DNA of 36,843 bases from Salinisphaera shabanensis E1L3A (GTDB lineage Bacteria; Pseudomonadota; Gammaproteobacteria; Nevskiales; Salinisphaeraceae), in assembly GCF_000215955.2 (NCBI RefSeq), contig NZ_AFNV02000033.1:1-36843 (forward strand), read 5' to 3'. The notes under the pieces are model-generated. The model was not told the DNA's origin. It made no database searches and was given only the letters and a program-made list of their open reading frames with translations. How positions within the stretch are numbered: position 1 is the first letter of the stretch; each line of letters opens with the position of its first letter. Below, piece by piece: positions 1 to 7,892 of the stretch. The position numbers and the translations under genes were made by a program.

Positions 1-120
1 GCGCGCGCTGGCGCCGGTGATTTCGCGTGCGCGTTCGATCCAGTACGCCGTGTCTTCGACAACGCGGGTTTGCAGGTCTTCGCCGTCGAGATCGAGACGA
101 TGCTGTTGGGCCTGGACCAT
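1..120 (-). CDS. N-terminal fragment of an unidentified protein (possibly SprT-like)
   Basis: An open frame starts with ATG at 120 on the minus strand and runs off the left edge, giving 40 residues beginning MVQAQQHRLDLDGEDL. A purine-rich GAGGGTGG stretch just upstream is a good ribosome binding site. It lies 33 bp after the stop of the J-like gene, so the two are probably co-transcribed. The helix reading YWIERAREITG resembles the N-terminal helix of SprT-type zinc metalloproteases, but the HExxH motif that would settle this is outside the window. The assignment is weak; the existence of the gene is likelier. Confidence 0.5.
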   Translation of the reverse strand, partial: MVQAQQHRLDLDGEDLQTRVVEDTAYWIERAREITGASAR

Positions 121-153
121 ACGGCCACCCTCGATGACTGTTGCGAAAGCGGC

Positions 154-831
154 TCAGGATACCTGCTGACGATCATCCTGCGCAGACCGTCGACGCGGCG
201 GCGCCACGAACTCGAGCACCTGGCGCAGCCCCAGACGCTGGCGGCGCACCCAGTCGGCGTCATCCAGCCGATCCCGCAGATTGAACGGGAATTGCTGGCT
301 GAGTTCCGCAAGACGACGATCGACAATCGCCCGTGCGCTGGCCAAGCGATCGTGCTCGCGCCGAAGCTCGACGATATCTTCCGGCAGTCGAGCCGCGGCC
401 GCGTGGGTCTGTGCTTTGGCGAGCAGTTCACGCAACCGCGCTGCGTCGCCGGCGCGATAGGCCATCACGGTCAGCGACCAGAGGCCTGCGGTATCGGCGG
501 CTGCGGCACGCGGTGCGACTTGCGGGTGCAACGCGGCCAGCACGGCCCGAAAGATGGCGCGGGCCTGATCGGACTCCACCGGCTCGAGCGGCGACCATGC
601 CTGACGCGGCGCCACGGCGGCGCCAAGACGGAGTTCCGGCGCACTGTCGATGTCGCGACGCAGATCGCCGAAGGCGGCCCAGTAGCGTGCTGCCCACTCC
701 GGACCGTCGTGGAAGCGCCAGTCGGCTTCGATGGCGAGTGCTTGTACTAGCGCGCGGCGTTCAGCGCGTGCGGCCTGCAACAGCTGAGCATGGGCCGGAT
801 GAATCAGTCGTTGGGCAGTTGTTTCGCTCAT
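154..831 (-). CDS. J-like (DnaJ-related) protein with degenerate HPD motif
   Basis: This 225-residue soluble protein has no signal peptide or membrane segment. Residues about 88-130 (FRAVLAALHPQVAP, then a helix with AYRAGDAARLRELL) resemble bacterial J-like proteins that usually read LHPDLxP followed by an AYRxGDLExLxxLL helix. Here the HPD tripeptide is HPQ (102-104), so stimulation of a Hsp70 ATPase is doubtful. A charged helical stretch at about 150-190 ends in QFPFNL, which matches the coiled-coil plus SFPFNL tail I associate with that family. The start at 831 has a GGGAGTGA ribosome binding site. It probably forms an operon with the truncated gene at 1-120. The family call is recalled pattern, not a search. 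Confidence 0.6.
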   Translation of the reverse strand: MSETTAQRLIHPAHAQLLQAARAERRALVQALAIEADWRFHDGPEWAARYWAAFGDLRRDIDSAPELRLGAAVAPRQAWSPLEPVESDQARAIFRAVLAALHPQVAPRAAAADTAGLWSLTVMAYRAGDAARLRELLAKAQTHAAAARLPEDIVELRREHDRLASARAIVDRRLAELSQQFPFNLRDRLDDADWVRRQRLGLRQVLEFVAPPRRRSAQDDRQQVS

Positions 832-926
832 GGGTCACTCCCGGTTTGCAACGTGATGTCGTCAACGTGGGAGAGCTTGCCGCTGGCGGTGGGTCAAACG
901 GCGACCCTGAGCTGTATGAATTTACA

Positions 927-1913
927 TTATTCGGGTTCGGCGTAGCGGGCGGCTGCCGCATGCACGCGCTCGGCGGCGGCCTGACGCAGAGATTCCGGGG
1001 CGATGATTTCGGCCTCCGGTCCGTAGGCGAGCACGTCGGCCAGCAATTCGGCGCTGGCCGAATACGGCACCCGCAGTTCGTAGCCGCCGTCGTCGAGCGC
1101 CCGGCCCTGCTGGTCGGGGTGCCATTGCTCGTCGGCCACCCAGCGTGCGGCCTGGGGCGAAAAGCGGATGACCGCCGTGTTGTCGGGCGTGCCCGAAAAG
1201 ATGCCGTAGCCGCCACCCAGCTCGGCCTCGAGGGCGTCGCTGTCCATATCGATGGCTTCGTCATCGAGCGTTTCGGCGGCACGAATGCGGTCGAGCGAAA
1301 AGCTGCGCAACCCGTCGGCGTCATGACACCAGCCGTCCAGATACCAGTTGTCTCGGTAATAGACCAGCCGCTGCGGGGAGATAGTGCGCTGGCTTTCGGT
1401 ATCGCGTGCACGCCCGTGATAGCGAATCCGCAGCCGTCGACGCATGGCCATGGCGCCGGCGACCTCGGCAAAGGCCGGCCCCGGCCTACGCGCGCTCGCG
1501 CGCAGAATGCGTGTGCGCCGAGCCAGTTCGCCGGTACCCATGGCTCGGCTTTCGAGAATCCGCTCCAGGCGCTTGCGCACGGGCGCGAGGTCCAACGCCA
1601 GCAAACCGGGCTGTACGGTTTCCAAAAGCTGATCCATCGCCAACAATGAAACCAGCTCCGAGGCGTTGAACCACAGGCCGGGCAGCTCGAATTGGGCATC
1701 GGGTTCGCTGCCCTCGGCGCTGGCGTAGTAGTAGCCGTTGTATTCGCGGTCGTATTCGATGGGCGCATCGAGATAGAGCCGCATATCGCGAATGATGCGT
1801 TTGACGGTCGCCGGCGAACATTCCAGGCGTTCTTCCAGCGTGGCCTTGGGAATCGGCCGGCGCGCGCCGGCAAGCTGCTTGTGCAGCGCGTAGATACGGT
1901 CGAAGACATTCAT
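927..1913 (-). CDS. WYL-domain transcriptional regulator (YafY/PafBC type)
   Basis: A 328-residue DNA-binding regulator. An N-terminal winged helix-turn-helix (about residues 1-65, with TLEERLECSPATVKRIIRDMRLYL as the helix-turn-helix region) is followed by a linker, a WYL domain (about 145-215, containing ISPQRLVYYRDNWYLDGWCH) and a C-terminal WCX extension (about 235-320, with VIRFSPQAARWVADEQWHP). WYL proteins are ligand-sensing regulators in which the WYL pocket binds nucleotide or nucleic-acid-type ligands, some controlling DNA-damage or defence genes. Nothing nearby identifies the target. It follows the 5'-nucleotidase-like gene on the same strand, but a strong terminator at 1951-1980 separates them, so it has its own promoter. 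Its ribosome binding site is weak. Confidence 0.9.
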   Translation of the reverse strand: MNVFDRIYALHKQLAGARRPIPKATLEERLECSPATVKRIIRDMRLYLDAPIEYDREYNGYYYASAEGSEPDAQFELPGLWFNASELVSLLAMDQLLETVQPGLLALDLAPVRKRLERILESRAMGTGELARRTRILRASARRPGPAFAEVAGAMAMRRRLRIRYHGRARDTESQRTISPQRLVYYRDNWYLDGWCHDADGLRSFSLDRIRAAETLDDEAIDMDSDALEAELGGGYGIFSGTPDNTAVIRFSPQAARWVADEQWHPDQQGRALDDGGYELRVPYSASAELLADVLAYGPEAEIIAPESLRQAAAERVHAAAARYAEPE

Positions 1914-1950
1914 GCAACGAGTCTAGCGCCTCGTGCAAAAGCCGCCCATG

Positions 1951-1980
1951 AAAAAAGGCCGCGCTGGAATCAACGCGGCC
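1951..1980 (-). terminator. Intrinsic terminator of the 5'-nucleotidase-like gene
   Basis: A 7-bp GGCCGCG/CGCGGCC stem (1957-1963 with 1974-1980) and 10-nt loop is followed on the minus strand by six T residues (1951-1956). It lies 30 bp after the stop of the gene at 2010-4163 and reads in its direction. Confidence 0.85.
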
Positions 1981-2009
1981 TCTTTGGCTGCCTGACGCGG
2001 CGACGCGAC

Positions 2010-4163
2010 TCAGCGCACGCCGCGTTGCACCTTGAGATTGACGATACGCATGTCCTCGGCCGCCGCGGTTTCGGCGTTATCGAACGCCGTACCGCCATTG
2101 TCCGGGTTGTAGCGTGCCTGCAGATATTCGGCGAAGGCATCCTGCTCGGTGCCGGTTGCGGCGAACATCGCCAGGCCGGGATCGTAATCCGTGGCAATCT
2201 GCGAGGCATCGACCACACCATCGGTGCCGGGATCCAGATCGACGCGCTGCGGATCGGTCAGGTTTTTCAACGGATAGGCGTCGCCGCAATCGCTTGTGCC
2301 CGCATCGTAGTTGTCGCCCGGTACACAGGCAGCCGTAAACGCCAGCAGCACCATACGAATTGGACGGCTGGTGTCGCCCTGCAACACGCCGTTGGCCACC
2401 AACGTATCGGTCGTATTGCCGCTGTCGTCGATGACTTCGAGCGTGCGGATACGATTACCGTTCGAGGACGTCCCCATATTCATCTGTCCGCCGCTACGCG
2501 CGGTCATGGCGGCATCGAAGGCGATACGCATGCCACCGATCTGCGGAAACTGACCCGGGGTCGCACCGTCGGCGGTCGCGGCGACGGCATGTTCCATGAT
2601 GTCGCGCAGCTCGGCTGCGGTCACGCTGATAATCGTCAAGCTGTTGTTGAAGCGCAGCGCGCCGGCGATATCGAACTGCGACACGCCACCGACCGGCTTG
2701 CCGATCGATGCGTTGGCCTGCGGAGGGCGCAGTTCGGCATCGGCCGTACCGCCCGGTGGGACCACCACCTGACCGATATCGTCGCGAATGCCGCCGCCGT
2801 TCTTCAGCGATACCTGCACGCCCGGCTCGGCCAGCCGTGCGTAGTAGAGGTTGGCATCGGCGGTGAGACTGCCAAGATTGGTCTCCTCGGTACGTACCTG
2901 GGTACGCCGGCCGTCGAGATAGACCTCGGTGATGCCCTGGACGTTGCCGTCCTGCGCCTCGAGCAGGCTCTGCAAGGCTGCCTGCACCGCCAACACATCA
3001 CTGTCGGCCGTGGTGTTCAGCCCGCGCGTGGCGAGCTGATCGACGATGGCATCGGTCGACGCCCAGGCCCCGTTTTCCACCGTATCCAGCGAGTCCATTA
3101 TCAGCACGCCGTTGTCGTCGAAATCGACCACGAGCCGGCCGAGATACTTGTAATCGCCGTCGACGTTGACGACCAGCGTGGGCGTGCCATCCGGGCCCTC
3201 GAATGACAGCGGATAGGTACCGGCCGCCTCGTCGCCATCGCGCAGCACGTCGTTGCTGTCGGCGAGCAGCGTGTTCGAGCCGCCGGCGATGACGATGTCG
3301 ACATCGTTCAGGCGCGTGGCCAGCGCTTGTTCGATAGCGATCTGCTGCATATGCGTGACGAGCACGATCTTGTCGATGCCAGCACCCACGAGCGCATCCA
3401 CCGCCGGCTGGATTGCCGCGGCCAGCGCGTCGTAGCCTGCATCATCCATCGCAAAGTCGTCCGGCGACATGTCGATGCCGCCGGTCGAGGTGATGCTGGC
3501 CAGCAGCGGCGTGGTTGCCCCAACCACACCAATGGTCTCGCCGCCGACTTCGACCGTGGCCGAGCCAGCTACCCGCCCTGCCACCTCGCCCGCGGGCTGG
3601 CCATCCTCGGCGACCAGGCCGGATAAGCTGCTGTCGCCGGAAAAATCGGCGTTGAAGGAGAGATAGGGGAAGGCCGCGCCAGGATAACCTCCGGCTTCAC
3701 CGTCGCTTGCAATCAGGCCCGCAAAGGCGGACGTACCCGAGTCGAGATCGTGGTTGCCCAGGGCGGACGCGGCGGTACCGAAGCGGTTCACGAATACGAT
3801 ATCGGCACGGCCATTGCCGGCGGCGCCCAGTGCGTCGGGCACCTCTTCATCGCCCAGTGCGCCAGACGCGAAATAGCGCGGCCCGGGAATGAAATTATCG
3901 CCAGACGACAGTACGAGCGTATGGTCGGAAAGCGTATCGTCGCTGGCGAACGCGTTGACCAAACTCGAAAAATTGGAGACATAGTCGAGTGCGGCCGTCG
4001 AGCCGTCCATATCCGCGAAATGCAGCAGTTGGAGCCGGTAGGCCGACGCTTCCGGTGCACTCGTGTCGTTATCGTTGGAATCGCTGTCGGAACAGCCGGC
4101 GATTGCCGTGGTCAGACAGAGTGCCAGCAGCGTGCGCCGCCAGACGAGTTGCATCGTGGTCAT
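2010..4163 (-). CDS. Secreted lipoprotein, 5'-nucleotidase/2',3'-cyclic phosphodiesterase-like metallophosphatase
   Basis: This 717-residue protein has a lipoprotein signal peptide: charged start, hydrophobic core and lipobox IAGC with the lipidated Cys at 24, followed by a Ser/Asp-rich tether. The N-terminal calcineurin-like phosphoesterase domain (about 43-340) shows D51, SSGDN (D89), GNHD (136-139), VTHMQQ and IAGGSNTL. The C-terminal 5'-nucleotidase domain (about 420-700) has KNGGGIRDDIG and SLTIISVTAAEL. It should hydrolyse nucleotides or other phosphate esters at the cell envelope. The usual first metal motif DxH is D-M-D (51-53); an acidic residue at this place is, to my recollection, typical of one atypical subfamily. 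The start has a GGGGGA ribosome binding site. It is probably monocistronic. Confidence 0.88.
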   Translation of the reverse strand: MTTMQLVWRRTLLALCLTTAIAGCSDSDSNDNDTSAPEASAYRLQLLHFADMDGSTAALDYVSNFSSLVNAFASDDTLSDHTLVLSSGDNFIPGPRYFASGALGDEEVPDALGAAGNGRADIVFVNRFGTAASALGNHDLDSGTSAFAGLIASDGEAGGYPGAAFPYLSFNADFSGDSSLSGLVAEDGQPAGEVAGRVAGSATVEVGGETIGVVGATTPLLASITSTGGIDMSPDDFAMDDAGYDALAAAIQPAVDALVGAGIDKIVLVTHMQQIAIEQALATRLNDVDIVIAGGSNTLLADSNDVLRDGDEAAGTYPLSFEGPDGTPTLVVNVDGDYKYLGRLVVDFDDNGVLIMDSLDTVENGAWASTDAIVDQLATRGLNTTADSDVLAVQAALQSLLEAQDGNVQGITEVYLDGRRTQVRTEETNLGSLTADANLYYARLAEPGVQVSLKNGGGIRDDIGQVVVPPGGTADAELRPPQANASIGKPVGGVSQFDIAGALRFNNSLTIISVTAAELRDIMEHAVAATADGATPGQFPQIGGMRIAFDAAMTARSGGQMNMGTSSNGNRIRTLEVIDDSGNTTDTLVANGVLQGDTSRPIRMVLLAFTAACVPGDNYDAGTSDCGDAYPLKNLTDPQRVDLDPGTDGVVDASQIATDYDPGLAMFAATGTEQDAFAEYLQARYNPDNGGTAFDNAETAAAEDMRIVNLKVQRGVR

Positions 4164-4323
4164 GGGTCCCCCGGAAAGTGTCGGTTACATTCGCCGAGCA
4201 GGCTATCGGGGCGATAAGGCGAAACGATGACAATTCGCTGACCGGCGGGTGACGGTTGCAACGGTTAAACCGCAGCGCCCAGACTGGCGTATAACTCGAC
4301 TTTGGTCGCAGCTTCGAGATTCC

Positions 4324-5739
4324 ATGATCCGACTCCATGAAACTGTTCGTGTCGCGCGCAGCGCAGCCGACTGCTATCGCTACCTGGTCGATTTCTCGAC
4401 CTGTGAGCAATGGGATCCGGGTGTTTATCGCGCCCGCAAGCTCACACCCGGCACCCCGCGCATCGGCAGCGAATTCGAAGTGACCGTGCGTATGTTCGGC
4501 CGGCGTACGACACTTTCCTACGCGACTACCGAGCTTGCCGAAAACGCGCATATCGCGCTGGAGATGCGGGGTTCGGGCATCAGCTCGGTCGAAACCATCC
4601 GTTTCGAGGAAAACACGGCAGGCGAAACGACAATCGATTATCGCGCCGATTTTTCCTTGTCCGGCGCGCTGCGGGCCAGCGAAATCGCGATGAAGCCCGT
4701 CTTCAAGCGGATGGGCCGCAAGGCGGTCGCCGGGCTGGGTGAAGCACTCACGATTCGTACCGAAGCGCCGAGCCAGGGCTGGGTCAGTTACGCGGCCGAT
4801 CGCAGCATGCTGCTGGCGGCACCGGGTTTCACGGAACGCGGCTATCTCGCGCTCGACGACAAGGCGCACAGCGAGTTCATGGACGAGCGCGTGGCCGTCA
4901 TCACCGGCGCGACCAGCGGCATCGGCGAAGCCATCGCCGCCGAATACGCGCGCCTGGGCGCGAGCGTGGTACTTGTCGGTCGCGATACCGACAAACTCGC
5001 TGCGTCGCGCCAGCGTGTGCATGACTTCGCGGGCGGCGATATCGAGCGTATCCATACCCAACAGGCCGACCTGCTCGACGTTGCCGCGACTCGGTCGCTC
5101 GGCGAACGGCTAGTCGAGCAGTTCCCTGAAATCGACGTACTGGTGAACAACGCCGGCGCACTATTTCACGAACATGCCCTGAGCGACGACGGCTTCGAAC
5201 GCAGCCTGGCGATCAATCTCGTGGCGCCGTTCGTGCTCACCGAAACGCTCATGCCGGCGCTGACAGCGGCCGAAGCTCGCGTGGTCAACATGTCCAGCGG
5301 CGGCATGTATCTACAGCCGCTCGTGCTCAACGACCTGAACTTCGAGAACGAATCCTTCAGTGGCAACAAGGCCTATGCCCGCGCCAAGCGTGGCCTCGTC
5401 GCGCTCACGCGACACTGGGCCCGTCGCTACGGCGAGGCCGGCGTGAATTTCAATGCCATGCATCCGGGCTGGGTCGCCACGCCGGGCGTGACCGAATCGC
5501 TGCCGGGTTTCGATAAAGTGATGGGTCGCCTGCTGCGCGATGCGCGCATGGGCGCGGATACCGCGGTTTGGCTCGGTTCGTCCCGAGCGGCGCGCCATTG
5601 TCAGGGCGAGTTCTTTTTGGACCGCACGCCCCATCCCACGGCGGTGCTACCCAATACCCAAGTCCGTCCAAGCGATGCACAAACCCTCTACGGATGGTTG
5701 CGCAACGAGACGGGCATCGAGGTTAACGGTGTCGGATAA
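4324..5739 (+). CDS. SRPBCC-domain / short-chain dehydrogenase fusion protein
   Basis: A 471-residue two-domain protein. Residues 1-145 form an SRPBCC (polyketide cyclase/START-like) hydrophobic-ligand domain, from IRLHETVRVARSAADCYRYL to about FKRMGRKAVAGLGEAL. After a 40-residue linker comes a classical SDR: cofactor loop TGATSGIG (194-201), NNAG, serines at 324-325 (NMSSGG), and the YxxxK pair Y351/K355. The likely role is NAD(P)-dependent oxidation or reduction of a lipid-like substrate presented by the SRPBCC part. I chose ATG 4324 because the SRPBCC fold begins there; a GTG at 4249 would add 25 unconvincing residues. The stop overlaps the next start by 11 bp, so translation with the ABC1 kinase gene is probably coupled. 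The substrate is unknown. Confidence 0.85.
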   Translation: MIRLHETVRVARSAADCYRYLVDFSTCEQWDPGVYRARKLTPGTPRIGSEFEVTVRMFGRRTTLSYATTELAENAHIALEMRGSGISSVETIRFEENTAGETTIDYRADFSLSGALRASEIAMKPVFKRMGRKAVAGLGEALTIRTEAPSQGWVSYAADRSMLLAAPGFTERGYLALDDKAHSEFMDERVAVITGATSGIGEAIAAEYARLGASVVLVGRDTDKLAASRQRVHDFAGGDIERIHTQQADLLDVAATRSLGERLVEQFPEIDVLVNNAGALFHEHALSDDGFERSLAINLVAPFVLTETLMPALTAAEARVVNMSSGGMYLQPLVLNDLNFENESFSGNKAYARAKRGLVALTRHWARRYGEAGVNFNAMHPGWVATPGVTESLPGFDKVMGRLLRDARMGADTAVWLGSSRAARHCQGEFFLDRTPHPTAVLPNTQVRPSDAQTLYGWLRNETGIEVNGVG

Positions 5740-7021
5740 ACGCGAACAGCGTACTCGCCGTCGGCGGATTCTCGGCGCGGGCGTGCGCAGCCTCGGGCGC
5801 GGTGTACTGCACACCATGCCCGGCTACGACCGGGCCAAGAGCTGGCAAAAGACCGGCCAGGACTGGTTCGACACGCTCGGCGGGCTCAAGGGCGCGGCCA
5901 TGAAGCTCGGCCAGATCGCGTCCCAGTATCGCGATTTTCTACCCGAGCCGCTGATCGAGCAGCTCACGCGGCTGCAACGCAACGCCGAACCGTGGGCGTT
6001 CGAGCGCCTGGAGCCGGTGCTCGACGAATCCTGGAGCGACGAGCAACGCGCGCTGATCGCCGAGCTCGATCGCGAAGCGATGGCCGCGGCGTCTATCGGC
6101 CAGGTGCATCGGGCCACGCTTGTCGACGGGCGCGAGGTGGTCGTCAAGATTCGCTATCCGGGGGTCGCCGACGCGGTGGACGCCGATATCGACAACCTCG
6201 GCAGACTGCTCAAATTGTCGCGTTTTCTGCCCATGCGCGGTCGCGATATCGACGTGGTTCTCGACGAACTGCGGGAACGCTTCATCGAAGAAACGAACTA
6301 CCGCCAGGAACTGGCGCATCTCGAAGCCTTGCGTGCCATCGAGCTGCCCGGCTTCGTTCTGCCCGAGCCGGTACCGGAACTATGTACCGAGGCGGTGCTG
6401 GTCACCTCATATATCGAGTCGCGGCCGGTCCACGAGGCCCCGCCCGAGCGCGGCCAGACGATCGTCGAGGCGATCAATCTTCAGGTATTCACCCATGGTG
6501 TGCTGCATGCCGACCCGCATGCCGGCAATTTCGGGGTGACCGCGGATGGCTCGATCGCGCTGTTCGATTTCGGCTGTACGAAAACGCTGGATCTGGATAC
6601 GCGGCGCGGCTTGCGCGATGTCGTAGCCGCCGCGCTCGACGCACGCTGGGAAGATCTGCATGTCGCGCTGGAGGGGCTGGACGTGGTGCCACCGGATAGC
6701 TGGGCGCGTCACGGCGAGATCTACCGCGAAATCTACGCCAGCCACGCGACTGCGTCGCTCGAGCCGATCCGCCATCAGTCGCCCTATGTATTCACCGACG
6801 ACGGGCTGATCGAGTCGATTCGAGGCGAGATTCGCGCATCGCTTCGGCACTGGAAACTATTCAATGCCGCGCCGCAGCTTGTCTTTCTGATGCGCACACT
6901 CAGCGGGCTGTACTGGATATTGCGCAATATCCACGCCGAAGCCGATCTGCATACCGAGTTGCAAAAGATCGCGGCCGGCGACTACGATCCGCCGCCGGCG
7001 AGCGTCGAACCGCCGATCTGA
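5729..7021 (+). CDS. ABC1/UbiB/AarF-family atypical kinase
   Basis: A 430-residue protein of the ABC1 (ADCK/UbiB) protein-kinase-like family. Visible hallmarks are the KxGQ motif (LKGAAMKLGQ, near residue 59), the alanine-rich loop AAASIGQVH, the VVVKIRYPGV lysine, the EETNYRQE helix, the catalytic loop HADPHAGN (from 260) and the metal motif LFDFGC. UbiB members support ubiquinone synthesis or lipid handling, and others are less defined. There is no C-terminal transmembrane pair as in UbiB proper, so this is more likely a lipid-homeostasis ABC1 protein than UbiB itself. The GTG start at 5729 lies inside the end of the SRPBCC-SDR gene, an arrangement that suggests a shared pathway. A longer upstream frame exists but would overlap that gene by about 200 bp. 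Confidence 0.88.
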   Translation: MSDKREQRTRRRRILGAGVRSLGRGVLHTMPGYDRAKSWQKTGQDWFDTLGGLKGAAMKLGQIASQYRDFLPEPLIEQLTRLQRNAEPWAFERLEPVLDESWSDEQRALIAELDREAMAAASIGQVHRATLVDGREVVVKIRYPGVADAVDADIDNLGRLLKLSRFLPMRGRDIDVVLDELRERFIEETNYRQELAHLEALRAIELPGFVLPEPVPELCTEAVLVTSYIESRPVHEAPPERGQTIVEAINLQVFTHGVLHADPHAGNFGVTADGSIALFDFGCTKTLDLDTRRGLRDVVAAALDARWEDLHVALEGLDVVPPDSWARHGEIYREIYASHATASLEPIRHQSPYVFTDDGLIESIRGEIRASLRHWKLFNAAPQLVFLMRTLSGLYWILRNIHAEADLHTELQKIAAGDYDPPPASVEPPI

Positions 7022-7047
7022 CCGAATCATCTTGGGCGCATAGCGCC

Positions 7048-7079
7048 ACGGGTTCCCTCACCCCGTCACGAAAAAGGAG
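7048..7079 (+). promoter_or_regulatory. Candidate preQ1-I riboswitch controlling yhhQ
   Basis: A 5-bp stem ACGGG/CCCGT (7048-7052 with 7062-7066) encloses a short TTC-rich loop containing CACC. It is followed by an A-rich tail and then AGGAG (7075-7079). The layout copies the small preQ1-I aptamer: stem, loop starting UUC and ending CACC, then an A-run whose 3' end pairs back to the loop. Loop CCT (7056-7058) can pair with AGG (7075-7077), which is the Shine-Dalgarno of yhhQ, giving translational shut-off when preQ1 binds. Association of preQ1 aptamers with COG1738/YhhQ transporters is established. The loop is shorter than in the Bacillus example. Confidence 0.65.
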
Positions 7080-7085
7080 CGTTTC

Positions 7086-7766
7086 ATGTCGTTATCTTTG
7101 TCGCCTGCGCAATGGCTTCGTATTGTCGTTGTCCTGGCCTGTCTGCATGTGCTCGTAATCGCCGCCAGCAACTACCTCGTACAACTGCCATTCACCCTGT
7201 TCGGCTGGCATACGACCTGGGGCGCTTTCAGTTTTCCCTTTATATTCCTGGTCAGCGATTTGACCGTACGCCTATTGGGCGGGGCAACCGCGCGGCGCGT
7301 GGTGGCGTCGGCCATGGGCCCGGCGCTGATCGTGTCCTACCTGTTTTCCGTGCTGTACGTCGACGGGCGTTTCGCCGGCTTCGAATCGCTGACGGAGTTC
7401 AACACATTGGTCGCGCGGATCGCGCTGGCGAGCTTCTGTGCCTACCTGTTCGGCCAGCTGCTGGATATCGGCGTGTTTCAGCGCCTGCGTACGCTGCGGC
7501 AATGGTGGGTGGCGCCGACCACTTCCACGGTTTTCGGTAACGCCCTGGATACGCTGCTGTTCTTCTCGATCGCGTTCGCCGGCTCCTCGAATACGTTCAT
7601 GGCCGAACACTGGCTGGAGATCGCCTGCGTGGATTATGTGTTCAAGCTGCTGATCAGCCTGTGCCTGTTCCTTCCGCTCTACGGCGCGCTGCTGGCACTG
7701 CTGTCTCGTTACCTGCTCACGGCAACCGCCGGCACGCCCTCTCGGGCCTATCGATTTTCGCGCTAG
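7086..7766 (+). CDS. yhhQ: Queuosine precursor transporter YhhQ (VUT/DUF165 family)
   Basis: A 226-residue integral membrane protein with about six hydrophobic segments. The family features are all present: FGWHTTWGAFSFPFIFLVSDLTVRLLG near residues 40-65, the ASFCAYLFGQLLDI segment, and the WWVAPTTSTVFGNALDTLLFFSIAF segment with conserved Thr, Asn and Asp. YhhQ imports 7-cyano-7-deazaguanine (preQ0) and related 7-deazaguanines for making queuosine in tRNA. The ATG at 7086 sits 6 bp after AAGGAG, itself part of the candidate preQ1 riboswitch. The gene lies 64 bp after the ABC1 gene and probably has its own regulation. Confidence 0.93.
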   Translation: MSLSLSPAQWLRIVVVLACLHVLVIAASNYLVQLPFTLFGWHTTWGAFSFPFIFLVSDLTVRLLGGATARRVVASAMGPALIVSYLFSVLYVDGRFAGFESLTEFNTLVARIALASFCAYLFGQLLDIGVFQRLRTLRQWWVAPTTSTVFGNALDTLLFFSIAFAGSSNTFMAEHWLEIACVDYVFKLLISLCLFLPLYGALLALLSRYLLTATAGTPSRAYRFSR

Positions 7767-7809
7767 TAACCGGCAAGCGGTTACCGGTTAGCGCCGCGCC
7801 ATGCGCGGC
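7766..7809 (+). terminator. Paired GC hairpins after yhhQ
   Basis: Two consecutive 7-bp hairpins follow the yhhQ stop: GTAACCG/CGGTTAC (7766-7772 with 7778-7784) and GCCGCGC/GCGCGGC (7793-7799 with 7803-7809). Neither is followed by a T-run, so they may be mRNA-stabilising or weak/Rho-assisted termination structures rather than a classic intrinsic terminator. Confidence 0.35.
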
Positions 7810-7892
7810 TGAAGGCGTGCTATAACTGAGTTCAACGCAATAAAAGCCGGCCAGGGCGCACAGCAAACGTATTGTCCGCGAGGGAGAAGGCG

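Noticed and set aside
1692-3206. Long open frame of about 500 codons on the plus strand opposite the 5'-nucleotidase-like gene
   Set aside because: It is antisense to a well-supported gene, has no recognisable domain or ribosome binding site, and is the usual product of high-GC codon bias on the opposite strand.
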